This document shows, in pieces, positions 48,301-57,931 of a DNA stretch of 64,000 nucleotides. Numbering within the stretch: the first letter of the stretch is position 1; every line of letters begins with the position of its first letter. The position numbers were made by a program, and so were the translations under genes. The DNA lies in NCBI GenBank assembly GCA_035048495.1, contig CM068545.1, positions 17,381,702 through 17,445,701 on the forward strand, in the 5' to 3' direction. Under the pieces are notes generated by a model. It ran no database searches. It was not told the origin of the DNA and saw only the letters and a list, made by a program, of their open reading frames with translations. The stretch comes from Euptelea pleiosperma (lineage: Eukaryota > Streptophyta > Magnoliopsida > Ranunculales > Eupteleaceae).

Positions 48301-51300
48301 ACAAGGGGAGCAATCTTCATATCCATTTTATGACATGTCAACATCTCTTCAGGGACCGACTTTTGTTTTCATGTCTACATAACATTATATAAGTAGATTT
48401 TCATTTACATCTTGAAAGAATGAGTGAAGTTTTCTGATCATTGGATCAGGTATAAAAGTGAGAATGGTGCAAAGCTTGAGCCGTTGGAAGAAGTGACAGT
48501 TGAGGTATTTAACTGTGCAAGCATAGAAAACACTTATATTCTCTTCGACTCCACAAGCATTCAGAATTCTTAACCATTATTACTCATGTTACAGGTGAAC
48601 GAAGAGCATGTTGGGCTTGTTATGGAAGCCCTATCACATAGGCGAGCTGAGGTTATTGACATGGGTCCTGTCCCAGGGAATATTGGCAGGACTAGAATGT
48701 CTTTGACTTGTCCGTCAAGGTTGGTCACCTGGTTTTATCTTTGTTCCACCACCTCTTTTGTTCCTCATTCATTGATCTCATTATATTCTTATTTGCAAGA
48801 GGTTTTTTTTCAAGGTTCTAAACTTTGACTTTGCCTTAAACTTCGGTCAGTTAAAATTCGGAATTAATTCAGCGAAGTTGAATTCAATTTAGAGAATTTC
48901 TGTAAAAATTCACTAACTTAGAGAAGTTTGGAGAATTTTTGCTAAAATGAGTGAAACAATATTGATCTTGCTTAGGTTGCTCTAAATGATTATTTTTATG
49001 ATATGGTGAGTTATAAGTGTTTTATCATGCTTGTTTTATCATATCCTTAAAAATCATGTATATGTTATGGTTTGGTCCAGTCAAGAAAATAAATAAATGA
49101 ATAAAAGCCTTTTCACTTTTTCCAGGTTGGAGAGTTGTCTACTGAAATGCCTCCCTTCTGAAACACGCTCTTAGAGTTGAGTAGCAGGGTGAATGGCGGT
49201 CTAGGGGGTTAGGTTATATGTTCATACAGTAGTTTCAAAGTGATTAGGTCCTTGGGGGAATGTATTAGGTTAAGAACTGAAGTAAGTAAATTTAGGTTTT
49301 GGAGGTGGTGTATCGTGTGGGGACACTCCTCCTTTGTGAAGTCTATATGATTATAGAAGTGATAACATATAAAGGGGTCAAAGTGGTGGGCTGTTTTGTC
49401 TCAAGTGAAGAGAAGGGTGAGTGGTTTTGTTGTCTAAGGATTGTGGGGAGCTTGAGATTGGGACTAGGACATGTATGTCTTTAAAGGTAAGTTTGATTAT
49501 TGGATAAGGATTTGAGAACTCACTAAAGTTTGATAGTTTTATGAGATTTTTTTAAAAAAATTTATCAGTATAATTCTATGAGCTGTTTTTTTGTGATATT
49601 GTGAGTTTGGTTCCTTAGAAGGGCTTATGGCCAATCTAACCTTGCGAATGTGGTTGACTTTTGGTTGCATGTGTTGGCAACAAAACCCTTTCCTGTGATC
49701 ACCTACAATATTGAGAGATCATTAAGTTCTTTTAAGAGAGGAAGGGAAGCAAAAATTTGCTTTTTGATGTTTGAAGAGTGTCAATGTACACCATCATTGG
49801 TCAACAAGTCAGCATCAACATTGGCATGCCGAAGGTGTTTAGAATGTTTCTTTGAGAAACGCTTTAGGAACTGAAAAACATTTATGCCTAAAATGTTTTT
49901 GAATGAAACAACATTTCTCAGAAAGAAACGTTACCAAATAAATTTTCTTCCTTTTAACAAACTTGATTGTGTGTGTTTGGACGAAGGTGTTTGAGAAACA
50001 CTTTAGGAACTGAAAAACATTTATGCCTAAAATGTTCTTGACTGACAACATTTCTCAGAGAAACAATGCCAAACAAATTTTCTTCCTTAGCGAGAATATC
50101 CACATTGAAGATGAATCAATGGCTGATTTTTGGTGAGGATGATCTCCTCACCCTATAGATCACCCCTACAAATGTCAGCTCATTCTGAAATTTCTAACCC
50201 CATCAAATGTGGTTTTCAAATTAACGGTAAAACTATACGGTCCATAATTCTTCAACTTGTAAACCAGGCTACGAATATTGGAATGATTTGAATTTTTGTG
50301 AGGATGATCTCCTCACCATTCTCACACACCATTTGTATTGAGCTTTTGCCATTTTTCTCTCTGACACATGTTGCTAGACTTGTTACGAAGAAACACTTTC
50401 AAATTCCACCGATCTAATGTTTCCTTGAGGTGGTATCTTATGTTTAGCCATGTAAGGAAAGTTGATTTTCCTTTTGGTTGTAAATTTGCAGGGGACTGGT
50501 TGGCTATAGGAGTGTATTTAGCAGTGATACTCGTGGCACTGGATTTATGCACAGAGCTTTCCTGAGTATGTTATAGATCTCGTCTTTCTTATTTCAACAG
50601 GAGTAGAATCTAATTATTGGTATTGCATCATCAAATAATTAGGTTGAACTTTTTTTACTTTTCATGAATCTCTGTAAGTGGTTTGGATTTCCTCAGTAGT
50701 TAGCAACTATCAGAATGCATGTGTGATGTACGTGATTGACACTCGGTTGCCCAGAGTTTTACTATAAGCTTGAAAGAGAATGAAGAAATTCAAAGTAATT
50801 AATACATCAAGAACCATAAAAAAGAATGCCTATTGCGTGCAGCGTGCGCAATTGTAAAAGCTAGATACTTGGATATAATGCAGTTTCTTTTGTAAAATTA
50901 GTTAAGAAAATGAAATTTATTAGGGTGCTTGAGAAAAATTAGTGGAGTGGGTTGCATGATGGATATGTAAGACACCATTCAGCACACCAGCCTCCATTAT
51001 TATTTCTGCAAGTATCATAGCAGGGGCATATTCTTAGCCATATTTTAATTTTAAAAAGATTAATCAGCGGAATAAAAGCAGGGGCATATTGTTCTTTTTG
51101 CAGCACCAAGGTGGTGTTCATAGAGCTTATAAAAAAAGGGTGATGTTCATACATGATAAGTCAAGCACCCTTGACAATATTGAAGTGTTTTTAAAGAACC
51201 TTTAAAGTGCGGTGCAAAAGTAGATGAAGTACAAAATTACAGGGAGGAAAAGGCAATAAAATGAACATAGTAAGGAAAATTCAAAATCCTACCAAGGTTG

Positions 51301-54300
51301 CTTTCTTTACTTATCGATTCAACAGGTTCCAAATATCCAGTGTGCTTGGTATGGAGCTCTAAAATTCCTACCAAGGTTGCTTTCTTTATTTGGCTAACCT
51401 CATTGGAGAAGATACTAACAATAGATCACTTGAGAACTAGAAAGATCATAATCATCAACTATTGTGTGATGTGTAGACATCATGGGGAGAATGTTAATCA
51501 TCTATTATTACATTGCGAAGTAGCCAGGGAGGTGTGGAATTCCTTTCTTACGGAGTTCGGGATGAGTTGGGTGATGCCGGACTCACTTATGGATCTTTTG
51601 TTCGGGTGGCAATCGAATACATTGTCATCAAGAGGGAAGATTCTTTGGCGAATGCTTCCGTTTGCGATTATTTGGGGTATTTGGAAGGAAAGAAATTAGA
51701 GAACGTTCGAGGGGAAGAGTCAAGAAATGCAAGCAATCATTATTAATATAAAGGGGTCGATGTTCTTGTGGTCAAAAGATGTTCAAGGATTGCAGAGGCT
51801 CTTTTTTGAAGATTTTGTGTTCAGATGGGATATCTTGTGTACTAGGGATGAATGATGTAGTTTACATTGTCTTTTTGTTTATAGCATTAAATCGATCTTT
51901 AGTAGGTCACCTCGACCTGCAGAGCTGATTTCTTTGTAGTTCACTTAGCATTTGCCTTATCAATACATTCTTATACTTATCAAAAAAACAAATTCAAATG
52001 TCAATGATGTCATAGCCCCGGTGTAGTAAAGTGAGTAAAACCTAATATTCTAGTGTGGTGAGCAATTACATGGGTCTTACAAAAATTTGAATTTTGACGA
52101 CTCTTTATTTTTACTGTGCAACTGAAAGAGTGCCACATGGCATTTTGTGGGGTGGAGATAAAAAATTTTGCTCTTTACCTGGAGATTGTTCCATACTCCA
52201 GATCCAAAACTCATACACGTGGACTATCGTAAACATGCTTGGTTTGATCTTCAACATTTGGTGAAGACAATATGCTTATGTTAATTTTGGGCTATGGTTA
52301 ATCCAAGGTGAGTCGGTCGATTGAATGATCTGGATTCATCCATAGGCAGGCAGTAATCCTATCTAAACCACATGCCACATCATGGATTGCCCATATCCCA
52401 AAAGTATATGGTTTATCAGATTGTTAATATCAACTGATCATTGTTTTTTTTTGGCTATGCCTAATATAGGAAGTGCGCCTTATATTGGACAGTGGAATCA
52501 AAGAAGCATCAAGTTTCTATGATGCCATATTGTGACACTTTTATCTAGTAGTTATCATCAATATTATCTACATTTGCTATGGATCTATTTGATTCCTTTG
52601 ATTCTTGCTTGAGCGGATGATAACAAATTATCATGTCCGGTTCCTTCGGGGGATGGATCCATAAGAATTCCTTTACCACAACGACATTGTCCATAGATCA
52701 AATTATTTCGTGGATTGGATTTCACTAGACTGTCTACGGCTCCATTGCGTGTGCTCGGGGTAGAAGTTTTTAAATTTCCTAAGATGTCTTTCGCATTTAT
52801 CAAATTTAAAGACTGTCAATTAAATGACAAAAAGAATATCGTCAATGTTCATTATATGCCTCCCTTGCATCCTCTACAGAAACCGTTTCAATTATGTTGT
52901 GGCATGAGTTAGTATTGGTTTATGACTACTGTAGTTTTGCTAAGACTTGTCATTATGTGCTTTTTGCAGCCTATGCAAAATACCGGGGCCCTCTGGGAAA
53001 TGTCAGGAAAGGAGTGTTGGTACGTTTCTCTCTCTTTCTATTTGAGATTTCTAATGTGCCAGGTATAGATTCTTCAATTAATTGCTAAGTAATGAACGCA
53101 TGTTCGGTAATATTCTTAAATTGAATTTGAAGCTTTCCTGCTCATGCATGGCCATAGCATTGAGCCAATTGGTAATTGGTGGTTGATTAATGAAACTTAT
53201 GTTTTTAAGTTCTGATTTTTTTGGGAACCTTTTGATTGGATGAATGAGAAATGATTGCAAAGGCATGCAAATCTTAAGAAAAATTTTATTCTATCATTAA
53301 AACTCGACACCAAATTTTAGTGTTATTCTTTCTATTTTTAAAAATTTACAAATACTTGACTCCCATGACTTCTGAGTTGAGTCAATTCCCCGGGCATCCA
53401 TGTCAAGTTTGAACCTCAAGTTGAAGCCGTGTGCAATAAGGATTATAGGTTGGAATCACCTGACATTGTAGGTTTGGTATCTGTAGCTGTAGGTGCTACC
53501 CAAGGGAATAATAGGAGGGTTGGAAAATTTGGAATCCCATAGTCATATTCTCTTCTAAGTTCTAGCTCTAATGTGGTTAACATTTTCGTGTGATTGTGGC
53601 ATTCTCTACATAACAAGGTTGTCGAGATTAGGGGATACTGGTCATCCAGTGGAGATGCTGTATACAAATTGCTTCTTGGATTTGTAGTGATTGCTAGCAT
53701 TTAACATCATTTTCACAATCAATTTGATGCAAAACCCAAACGTGTCAGCATATTGGGTTTGTGGGATTACTGTGACACTTGTATCAGTGTCGGACACCAA
53801 AACACGTCTGTGTCCTTGTTACATAGTTGTAAGTAATTAAATGTTTTGAAAACATTCTTGACCAATGGTTTAGTGCCACCATTGTGTTTGAAACTTAAAG
53901 AGCTTAAATTGGCATCTGCTGCATCATTGTTTGTCATGACACCTGACTCTACATGATATACTTGGTTGAACAGGTATCAATGGGGAATGGAACCGTCACC
54001 GCGCATGCACTTATGAGTTTAGAAGCTCGTGGAACTCTCTTTGTCAACCCTGGCATGGAGGTTGTTTTCTTCATTGACCATTGGGATTCACCATCTCCTT
54101 CTGCTTGATGTTATATTATTTGAAGAAGTGGTATCTGATAATGCACTTGATTATAGACACTCTGTACTTTCTACCATAAGCCTCTTAATCAATGGGGGAT
54201 ATATGACCTATTGGAGTGTGCATAGCGCTCAATAAACTCGCATTGATCGTATTATTGTAGCCATTCGATCAATATCTTGATTTTCAATAGCATCATGGTT

Positions 54301-57300
54301 CCTTCCTTACCATTCAGATAATGCCATTTATGCAATTGCTATGGTCATTTACTCTGCAGTTTTTGTACTAGACCCAATCCAGTAGGTGCCTAATTGATTG
54401 GATGGCCTGGATCACTGAGATGGTCCAAGGATGGTAGATTCTTTATGCTGAGTGTATGAAATACCACCACCTTAAGAAATGAAGTGAATGAATCGGTTGC
54501 TAATATGAATCATTTTCCGTAACATACTGCTGATGGGCTTTATTTGTACGCAGACTTATGATGGCATGATTGTTGGAGAACACTCACGAGATACGGATCT
54601 CGATGTATGTGAAGATGCATTTTACCTCTTATAAGATGCATTATGTATGGCATAAGCAAGTTGACTGACCTCTACAATGATTACCTTGTTACAGATCAAC
54701 CCTGTACGAAGTAAGGAACTGACCAATGTGCGTGCTGCGGGCAAGGATGAGAATGTGAAGTTGTCCCCACCTCGTCTTGTATGTTTCTTCAACCATAACA
54801 TTCCCTGTTCTTGGGTTGATCTCATATATCAGCATTTTTCTATTGGAGGTTATATGCAATATATCAGCATTTTTATCAGGATCTGATTATATGAAGTATG
54901 CACTTGACCAACTTCTTATAAGGGTGTTAAAAGGCTGGGCCTGGTTTATCCTGTAACCTGCCTATCAAGTTTTAGTTGGTCCAAGTCCAGTGTAAGGTTG
55001 CAATGGGCTTTGGTTTCTTTTTTCAGGCCTGACCAACAAAATTTAGTAAAGCCTGGCCAGACTCTCTGAAAAGAAAGATTGGTAGACCCATTCTTTTTTC
55101 AACTATGTGTTACCAAAATGGTTAAAAGATTGGCAGACCCAGGGTCTGGCTTTTGTCTAATAGGCACAATCCGGACCTGACTAGAAAGATTCAAATTCAA
55201 GCCCAAAACCTCTCATGAGCCAGCCCGTTTGCACCCCTACTCTTTACAGAAGGAATTCACAATGATGGCTTGTGTTCTTGAAGAATCATGTCATTTTAGT
55301 GGATATTTGAAATGCGGATAAAGTAAGGATTGTTCTTTGATGCTAATTCACTCATTATTCTATCCTCCAATCAGCATGATCTCCACCCTGAACCTTGATG
55401 GAAATATGAAATCCTGCTTAGTTTTGATGATTTATTTTCGCTAGGATATGTTGTAAGGTCAATTGTTAGTTATTGATTAAGAGATTGAAAACCTTATTTG
55501 CTGTTAGTAATTATTTAAAAGTGGATACAAAAAAGGTTTTGATTATAACAATATGCCATTAATGTTGTCATAAATCTTTCTGACTTCGTCATCATCATCA
55601 GCCTTATCCCACACAAATCCTACTCCCATTTCACTCTATCTCGGCTCTTTCATATATTAAGGATTCTTCTTCAAATCTTTTCTTTCTTACCTCAATCTGT
55701 CTTTTTCGGCCTTCCCTTCATCCTCTTAAGATAGTTTAACTTTCTCGAAGTGCTCCTTTTCACTGGTGCCACACAAATCCTACCCCACCATTCCACTCCA
55801 TCTCAGCTCCTTTTCACTGGTGCTAATTCAATCTATTTCTTTTTCAGCCTTCCCTTTGTCCTCTTAGATTGTTCATTCCTTCTCAAAGTGCTCCTTTTCG
55901 CTGGTGCCAGCAATGGTCTTTGTTGCACATGGACAAACTATCTCAGTCCACTCGTTTATTCTACCACCTATCTGGGATACTCTTAGGTTCTTTATGATGC
56001 GCTCATTCTGATTATGTAATTCCTAGTCTTGCCACTCATCTGTCTCAGCATCTTTGTCTCAGTTGCCACTATAGATACACGACATTTCTTGATTGCCCAA
56101 CATTCTATTCCATAACCATAGCTACTCTTTATTGCTATCTGATTAAGTTTTCCTTTTAGTTGATTGGTATGCATCAGTTATAACTCTGCAGAAGTACTTC
56201 TCCACTGAAGTCACAGTTATTAATGAGATACATATAAATGTGTAATGACTATGTTCTAATAATGCTCGTGGACTTGTTTCAAAGCCAATTCTGAGTTATA
56301 TATTGACTAGTTTTACAAGTTAAAGCCAGGTGTCGGCTATAGGATTAATCTAGTTACAAGTTAAAACGAGGTGTGACTTATAGGCTCAATCTACTTTCTA
56401 GTTAAAACCAGATGTGGTCCGTGTAGTTAAGGTGCACCGAGGCATGCGTCTGAGGTGCAAGGCTCACCTTTAGCGCCTTAGATGGACCAAGGGGAGGTGA
56501 CATTAGTGAGGTACACACCTTGTATGCTAGGCGTGCGCCTTACTAACACTTCAATCATTTTGTATTTCTAACTTTGTTTTGTAAGTTATTATTATACTCT
56601 TTGTTATTACAATTTTATTATATATCTCAATCTTTTTGTACAGAAAACTAGTCAATATATAACTCAGAATCTGCCCCATTACAAGAGGAAAAAGTGCCAA
56701 ATTCAAAGAAGAATCGTCCCAGAAATCCAATTTATTTTCTTCTTCTTCCATGGTTCTTCCCCTAGTTTTTTTTCTTGCTATTCTTACGTCTCTTTTTGTG
56801 GTTAAAAGTTGTAACCACAACAATAAAACTTTAACAACTTAATGGTGTCTTTACACCTTAATATCTTTATAGTTGTTTATTTCTTGTGTTTTTATGATAT
56901 TATTATTCATGTTTTAAATCATTTAATTGACAATTGCAAATTTGCAATGTTGCTTACTTGACTAGTGGTTTGTACTTGCAGATATTGAATATAGTAAATG
57001 CTTTGAAATCATTTTTCTTTTTCTTTTTTAATTTTATATTCATTATTATTTTGGGATTTTTTGGCATAACCCCTCCCCCCCGACCCACAAACACACAAAC
57101 ACAATTTGAAAAATCTGACATACCTCTCATGACCAGGGCCACTGTCATTTGACCAGTGCTGACCCGAGTTGACTACCAAATTTTTTATTAAAGGACAAAA
57201 ATGCCCTTATCTACAATCTTGGAACAAGGCTTTGGGCCAAAATCCAAACCCCAAATCAAACACTATGCTGGATTGGCTGGCCACAAGATTCCAATGGGGC

Positions 57301-57931
57301 GGCCGGCATGCAAAAAATTTGACATGTGTTTGACACAAGACCTGTAGCTTTAATGCTAGTTTATCCACTTGTTCTCACAACTCAATTAGTTTTTGAACCA
57401 TCACGATCTTCAGTCCTGGCGGAACTTGCTTTTCTGTAGATGTAAACAACAAGAAATAATGGCTCCTACTTTATAATTATTATTACTGGTCTGATTTCTG
57501 AAACTACAAGACTAGGAATGGGCTGAGTAGCTCATTGGATATTTTAAGTTAGCTTGTGAGTTATACAATGTCCTGCAAAAATATTTAAAAATGAATGCAG
57601 AAAGCAATATAAGGTCTCCTAGGTAGTGAGCAAGATACTCATGTAAGCATACAATGAACACGGGTGGTTTATGTATTAACAATTGAATACCTTTGAGTGC
57701 AGATGACTCTTGAAGAAGCGATAGGGTATGTTGCTTCTGATGAGCTCATCGAGGTAAGCTCCCTAACCTACTTGTTGAGCTTTTCATGAGGGATGGGCCC
57801 TCAAAAGATGGTATCTTAATATCTGTATTATCCTGTGGGTGGTTTAGGTGACTCCAAAAGCCATTCGGTTGAGGAAGAGATACTTGGATGCTAACAAGCG
57901 GAAAATTATGAGGAATAAGCCCAAAGACTGA
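27373..57931 (+). CDS. TYPA: TypA/BipA-type translational GTPase, probably mitochondrial (EMB2785-like)
   Basis: 19 exons: 27373-27717, 32450-32524, 32653-32803, 36471-36539, 36669-36841, 38634-38771, 39250-39375, 46003-46101, 47197-47317, 47480-47543, 48450-48504, 48595-48719, 50492-50565, 52970-53019, 53974-54060, 54554-54604, 54695-54778, 57703-57753, 57848-57931. They total 2022 nt, 673 aa; every phase fits. TypA/BipA GTPases are EF-G relatives that bind ribosomes and aid 50S assembly and stress translation. Motifs: G1 AHVDHGKT (72-79), G2 Thr in RGITI (about 111), G3 DTPGH (130-134), G4 NKVD (184-187), G5 SAK (225-227). The C-terminus has the BipA signature [16 protein letters not shown]. 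About 65 extra N-terminal residues are Ser/Arg-rich with RTFSA, resembling a mitochondrial cleavage site. Closest remembered homologue: Arabidopsis EMB2785, not the plastid SVR3 type. Introns 1 and 7 have GC donors. Exon 1 poly-Ser comes from a TCC repeat. Confidence 0.95.
28252..28528. mobile_element. GAAATTTC-word element in TypA intron 1
   Basis: Termini CAAGGTTTAAAATTTCAG and TTTAAAACCTTGG are inverse copies. The 277-bp interior is variants of GAAATTTC/CCGAAATTT (for example CCGAAATTTTGAAATTTTG, TTTGGTCCGAAATTTCG). Non-coding. The terminus is the same as in the TAACGG elements, though the internal word is unrelated. Confidence 0.65.
29971..30972. mobile_element. GGCGCC-word element, about 1 kb, in TypA intron 1
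   Basis: The left end GTAGTTAAGGGCGCAAGGCG is inverted at the right end as GGCGCGCCCTTGACTAC. Both ends carry AAGGCGCC-type words; the middle is AT-rich. Flanking 16-bp segments AGACTTCAAGACTAAG (29955-29970) and AGAGTTCAAGACTATG (30973-30988) match at 14 positions and directly abut the ends. A family A MITE (30438-30703) is nested inside. Confidence 0.6.
30438..30703. mobile_element. Nested family A MITE
   Basis: CCCATCCCTAGTTGGACCTA, inner GATTAGTAATTTATG and ACTAATCATACCCATTTTTG arms, CCAAACATGCATACGGTCAA and TGCCACGTGGCTCACACTG follow the family A order. It inserted into the GGCGCC element, so it is younger than that insertion. Confidence 0.6.
31293..31604. mobile_element. TAACGG word element in TypA intron 1
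   Basis: Termini CATGGTTTAAAAAATGGCCG and CCATTTAAAACCTTG, with GCGTTATAGTGACC, ATTATAACGGAAATAACAG and CGTTATAATGGCC inside. Non-coding. Confidence 0.6.
31605..32449. other. 3' part of TypA intron 1
   Basis: Holds CGGACACG / CGTGTCAGAC words at about 31655-31690 (a GTGTCGGACAC-type repeat, degraded). Otherwise AT-rich sequence up to the TTTGTAG acceptor. The 77-codon frame at 31832 has no domain. Confidence 0.4.
33245..33349. mobile_element. Partial GAAATTTC-type element in TypA intron 3
   Basis: Ends in GAAACGAAATTTTAAACCTT, the same terminal layout as 28252-28528. It is preceded by TTTCGTTTCGTTTC words and GTCTCGG/CCGAGAC pairs. The left end is eroded. Confidence 0.4.
33545..33645 (-). 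mobile_element. tRNA-like SINE fragment
   Basis: The minus strand has AGCTCAATTGGTTG (A-box-like) and GGGTTCAAGTCC (B-box-like) separated by about 36 nt, then ACCCACCAAAATATT. Looks tRNA-derived but lacks a clear A tail and target duplication. Not a working tRNA gene. Confidence 0.5.
34290..34460 (+). pseudogene. LINE relic in TypA intron 3
   Basis: Shifted frames read MSWVMPG... and, further on, a WRE-x-RR stretch. These parallel MSWVMP and the WKERN motif in the LINE copies at 51298 and 35074. Several frameshifts. A short decayed piece of LINE ORF2 C-terminus. Confidence 0.4.
34786..36125 (-). mobile_element. 5'-truncated LINE in TypA intron 3, antisense
   Basis: Minus-strand ORF2 C-terminal part with at least two frames (35074-35583 and 35609-35863). 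The 35074-35583 frame holds the zinc-binding zf-RVT region found after plant LINE reverse transcriptases. It shows [19 protein letters not shown], then a [18 protein letters not shown] zinc motif, then GLWKERN. Further 5' (to about 36125) the frames read FLWHD and GGLGI motifs. The 3' end is an A-rich TTATACTTATCAAAAAAAAT tail (minus). Stops and frameshifts make it inactive. Orientation is opposite to the host gene. Confidence 0.8.
36842..37580. other. First part of TypA intron 5
   Basis: Contains an AGTAAAA-type simple repeat at about 37148-37205. No other recognised structure; no gene. Confidence 0.4.
37581..37741 (+). repeat. 82-bp tandem duplication in TypA intron 5
   Basis: ACGCTGCATCATTGATGATT... 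at 37581-37662 is followed at once by ACGCTGCATCATTGAAGATT... at 37663-37741. Copies share GGATTGCAGAT-CATCTAAGAAATG and AAGTTT-GTACAAGG with a few substitutions. Confidence 0.75.
38171..38340. mobile_element. Foldback MITE in TypA intron 5
   Basis: The left arm (TTCACTGTCCCCC, then CGACCTTCAAACTTTGAAGG, then CCCAAAATGTCTGACAC) is inverted in the right arm (GTGTCAGACATTTTGGGAGG, ACCTTCAAAGTTTGAAGGTC, GGGGACAGCAAA). The arms themselves contain the palindrome CTTCAAACTTTGAAG. It is 170 bp. Confidence 0.75.
40630..40881 (-). repeat. 3' LTR of the Copia element
   Basis: Begins on plus TGTTTTAAACTTCACATAC and shares TAAATTAAATCAGTAAAGTG, GTGTATTATGTGGAGCACGA and TTTCCCACAT blocks with the right LTR. 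About 252 bp. Confidence 0.8.
41014..43414 (-). pseudogene. Copia pol remnants: integrase, reverse transcriptase, RNase H
   Basis: 43205-43414 holds an integrase piece with RPDNGEY and QQNGVA. 42928-43173 continues the integrase ([19 protein letters not shown]). 41283-41573 and 41014-41250 hold the reverse transcriptase end and RNase H ([49 protein letters not shown]). The reverse transcriptase active-site tetrad, read at about 41830 on the minus strand, is YEDD within [10 protein letters not shown]. Multiple stops and frameshifts prevent one polyprotein. Confidence 0.85.
43864..45094 (-). pseudogene. Copia gag remnant
   Basis: Three broken minus frames (44687-45094, 44416-44643, 43864-44334). 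The first shows the Copia gag N-terminal pattern: [12 protein letters not shown] and [11 protein letters not shown]. The last shows a CX2C...H zinc knuckle in altered form ([19 protein letters not shown]). A local duplication gives two near-identical PPxxAxSQVYAYI segments (at about 44320-44370 and 44416-44470). Confidence 0.8.
45331..45345 (-). other. Copia primer-binding site
   Basis: Minus-strand TGGTATCAGAGCAGG directly follows the 5' LTR (which ends ...CA at 45346). It is complementary to the 3' end of plant initiator tRNA-Met, as in most plant Copia elements. Confidence 0.85.
45346..45581 (-). repeat. 5' LTR of the Copia element
   Basis: Begins on plus TGTTCTAAACTTCACATAC and ends ACAACCAACA, giving a TGTTGG...CA LTR on the minus strand. 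About 236 bp; differs from the 3' LTR at many sites and by small indels. Confidence 0.8.
48186..48309 (-). mobile_element. SINE in TypA intron 10 with target duplication
   Basis: The minus strand ends GCGGGATTAGTCGGGTGC ... GGATACCCTCGGCATC plus an A run. It shares this 3' signature with the SINE at 2612-2775. Direct repeats GCAATCTT at 48178-48185 and 48310-48317 flank it. Confidence 0.7.
48811..48960. mobile_element. Possible word element (CTTTGACTTTG/AATTC type) in TypA intron 12
   Basis: Starts CAAGGTTCTAAACTTTGAC, resembling the shared CAAGGTTTAAA terminus. The interior repeats AATTC and AGAGAA-TTT words (TTCGGAATTAATTCAGCGAA, GAATTTCTGTAAAAATTC). The right end is unclear. Confidence 0.35.
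49831..50094 (+). repeat. 139-bp period direct repeat in TypA intron 12
   Basis: GAGAAACGCTTTAGGAACTG (from 49854) and GAGAAACACTTTAGGAACTG (from 49993) start two copies. Both continue AAAAACATTTATGCCTAAAA, then AACATTTCTCAG and AAATTTTCTTCCTT. Each copy is itself partly palindromic (TTTCTTTGAGAAA type). Confidence 0.7.
50105..50325 (+). mobile_element. Family B MITE in TypA intron 12
   Basis: GATGAATCAATGGCTGATTT, TTGGTGAGGATGATCTCCTC, CTGAAATTTCTAACCCC, GTCCATAATTCTTCAACTTG and TTTGTGAGGATGATCTCCTC follow the order of the 7901-8189 copy. Its right end lies about 165 bp before the exon 13 acceptor. Confidence 0.7.
51298..51985 (+). mobile_element. 5'-truncated LINE in TypA intron 13, sense
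   Basis: Plus-strand frame 51298-51699 encodes the zf-RVT C-terminal region: [54 protein letters not shown]. It resembles the antisense LINE at 34786-36125. The frame shifts near 51590-51700. The 3' end is CTTATCAATACATTC... then TTATACTTATCAAAAAAAC. Inactive fragment. Confidence 0.8.
53735..53830 (+). repeat. GTGTCGGACAC-word repeat in TypA intron 14
   Basis: AACGTGTCAGCAT, ACTGTGACACTTGTATCAGT, GTGTCGGACACC and AACACGTCTGTGTCC are variants of one self-complementary word. Related traces lie at 30290-30350 and 31655-31690. Confidence 0.4.
54920..55239 (+). mobile_element. GGCCTG-word, hAT-like MITE in TypA intron 17
   Basis: Left end AGGGTGTTAAAAGGCTGGGC, right end GAGCCAGCCCGTTTGCACCC then CTA. 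These are imperfect inverted repeats of the AGGGGTGTAAA type common in plant hAT MITEs. The interior has repeated GGCCTG/CAGACCC words. Confidence 0.55.
55610..55915 (+). repeat. Tandem imperfect repeat in TypA intron 17
   Basis: Blocks CATTTCACTCTATCTCGGCT, TTTTCGGCCTTCCCTTCATC then CTCTTA, and AGTGCTCCTTTTCACTGGTG recur two to three times at shifted spacing (for example CATTCCACTCCATCTCAGCT; TTTCAGCCTTCCCTTTGTCC). Pyrimidine-rich. No gene. Confidence 0.5.
55985..56180 (-). pseudogene. RTE-like LINE reverse-transcriptase tail fragment
   Basis: The minus frame reads [20 protein letters not shown] then [18 protein letters not shown]. This is the conserved C-terminal pattern of plant RTE-type LINE proteins (ECWA...K...MLR.MSGKTR...IR). 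Only about 50 residues remain; the family is inferred from pattern. Confidence 0.6.
56405..56552. mobile_element. GGCGCC-word short element in TypA intron 17
   Basis: GTGTAGTTAAGGTGCACCGA at the left resembles the left end at 29971 (GTAGTTAAGGGCGC). Inside are GAGGTGCAAGGC, AGCGCCTTAG and GGCGTGCGCCTTACTAACAC. A shorter relative of the 1-kb element. Confidence 0.45.
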
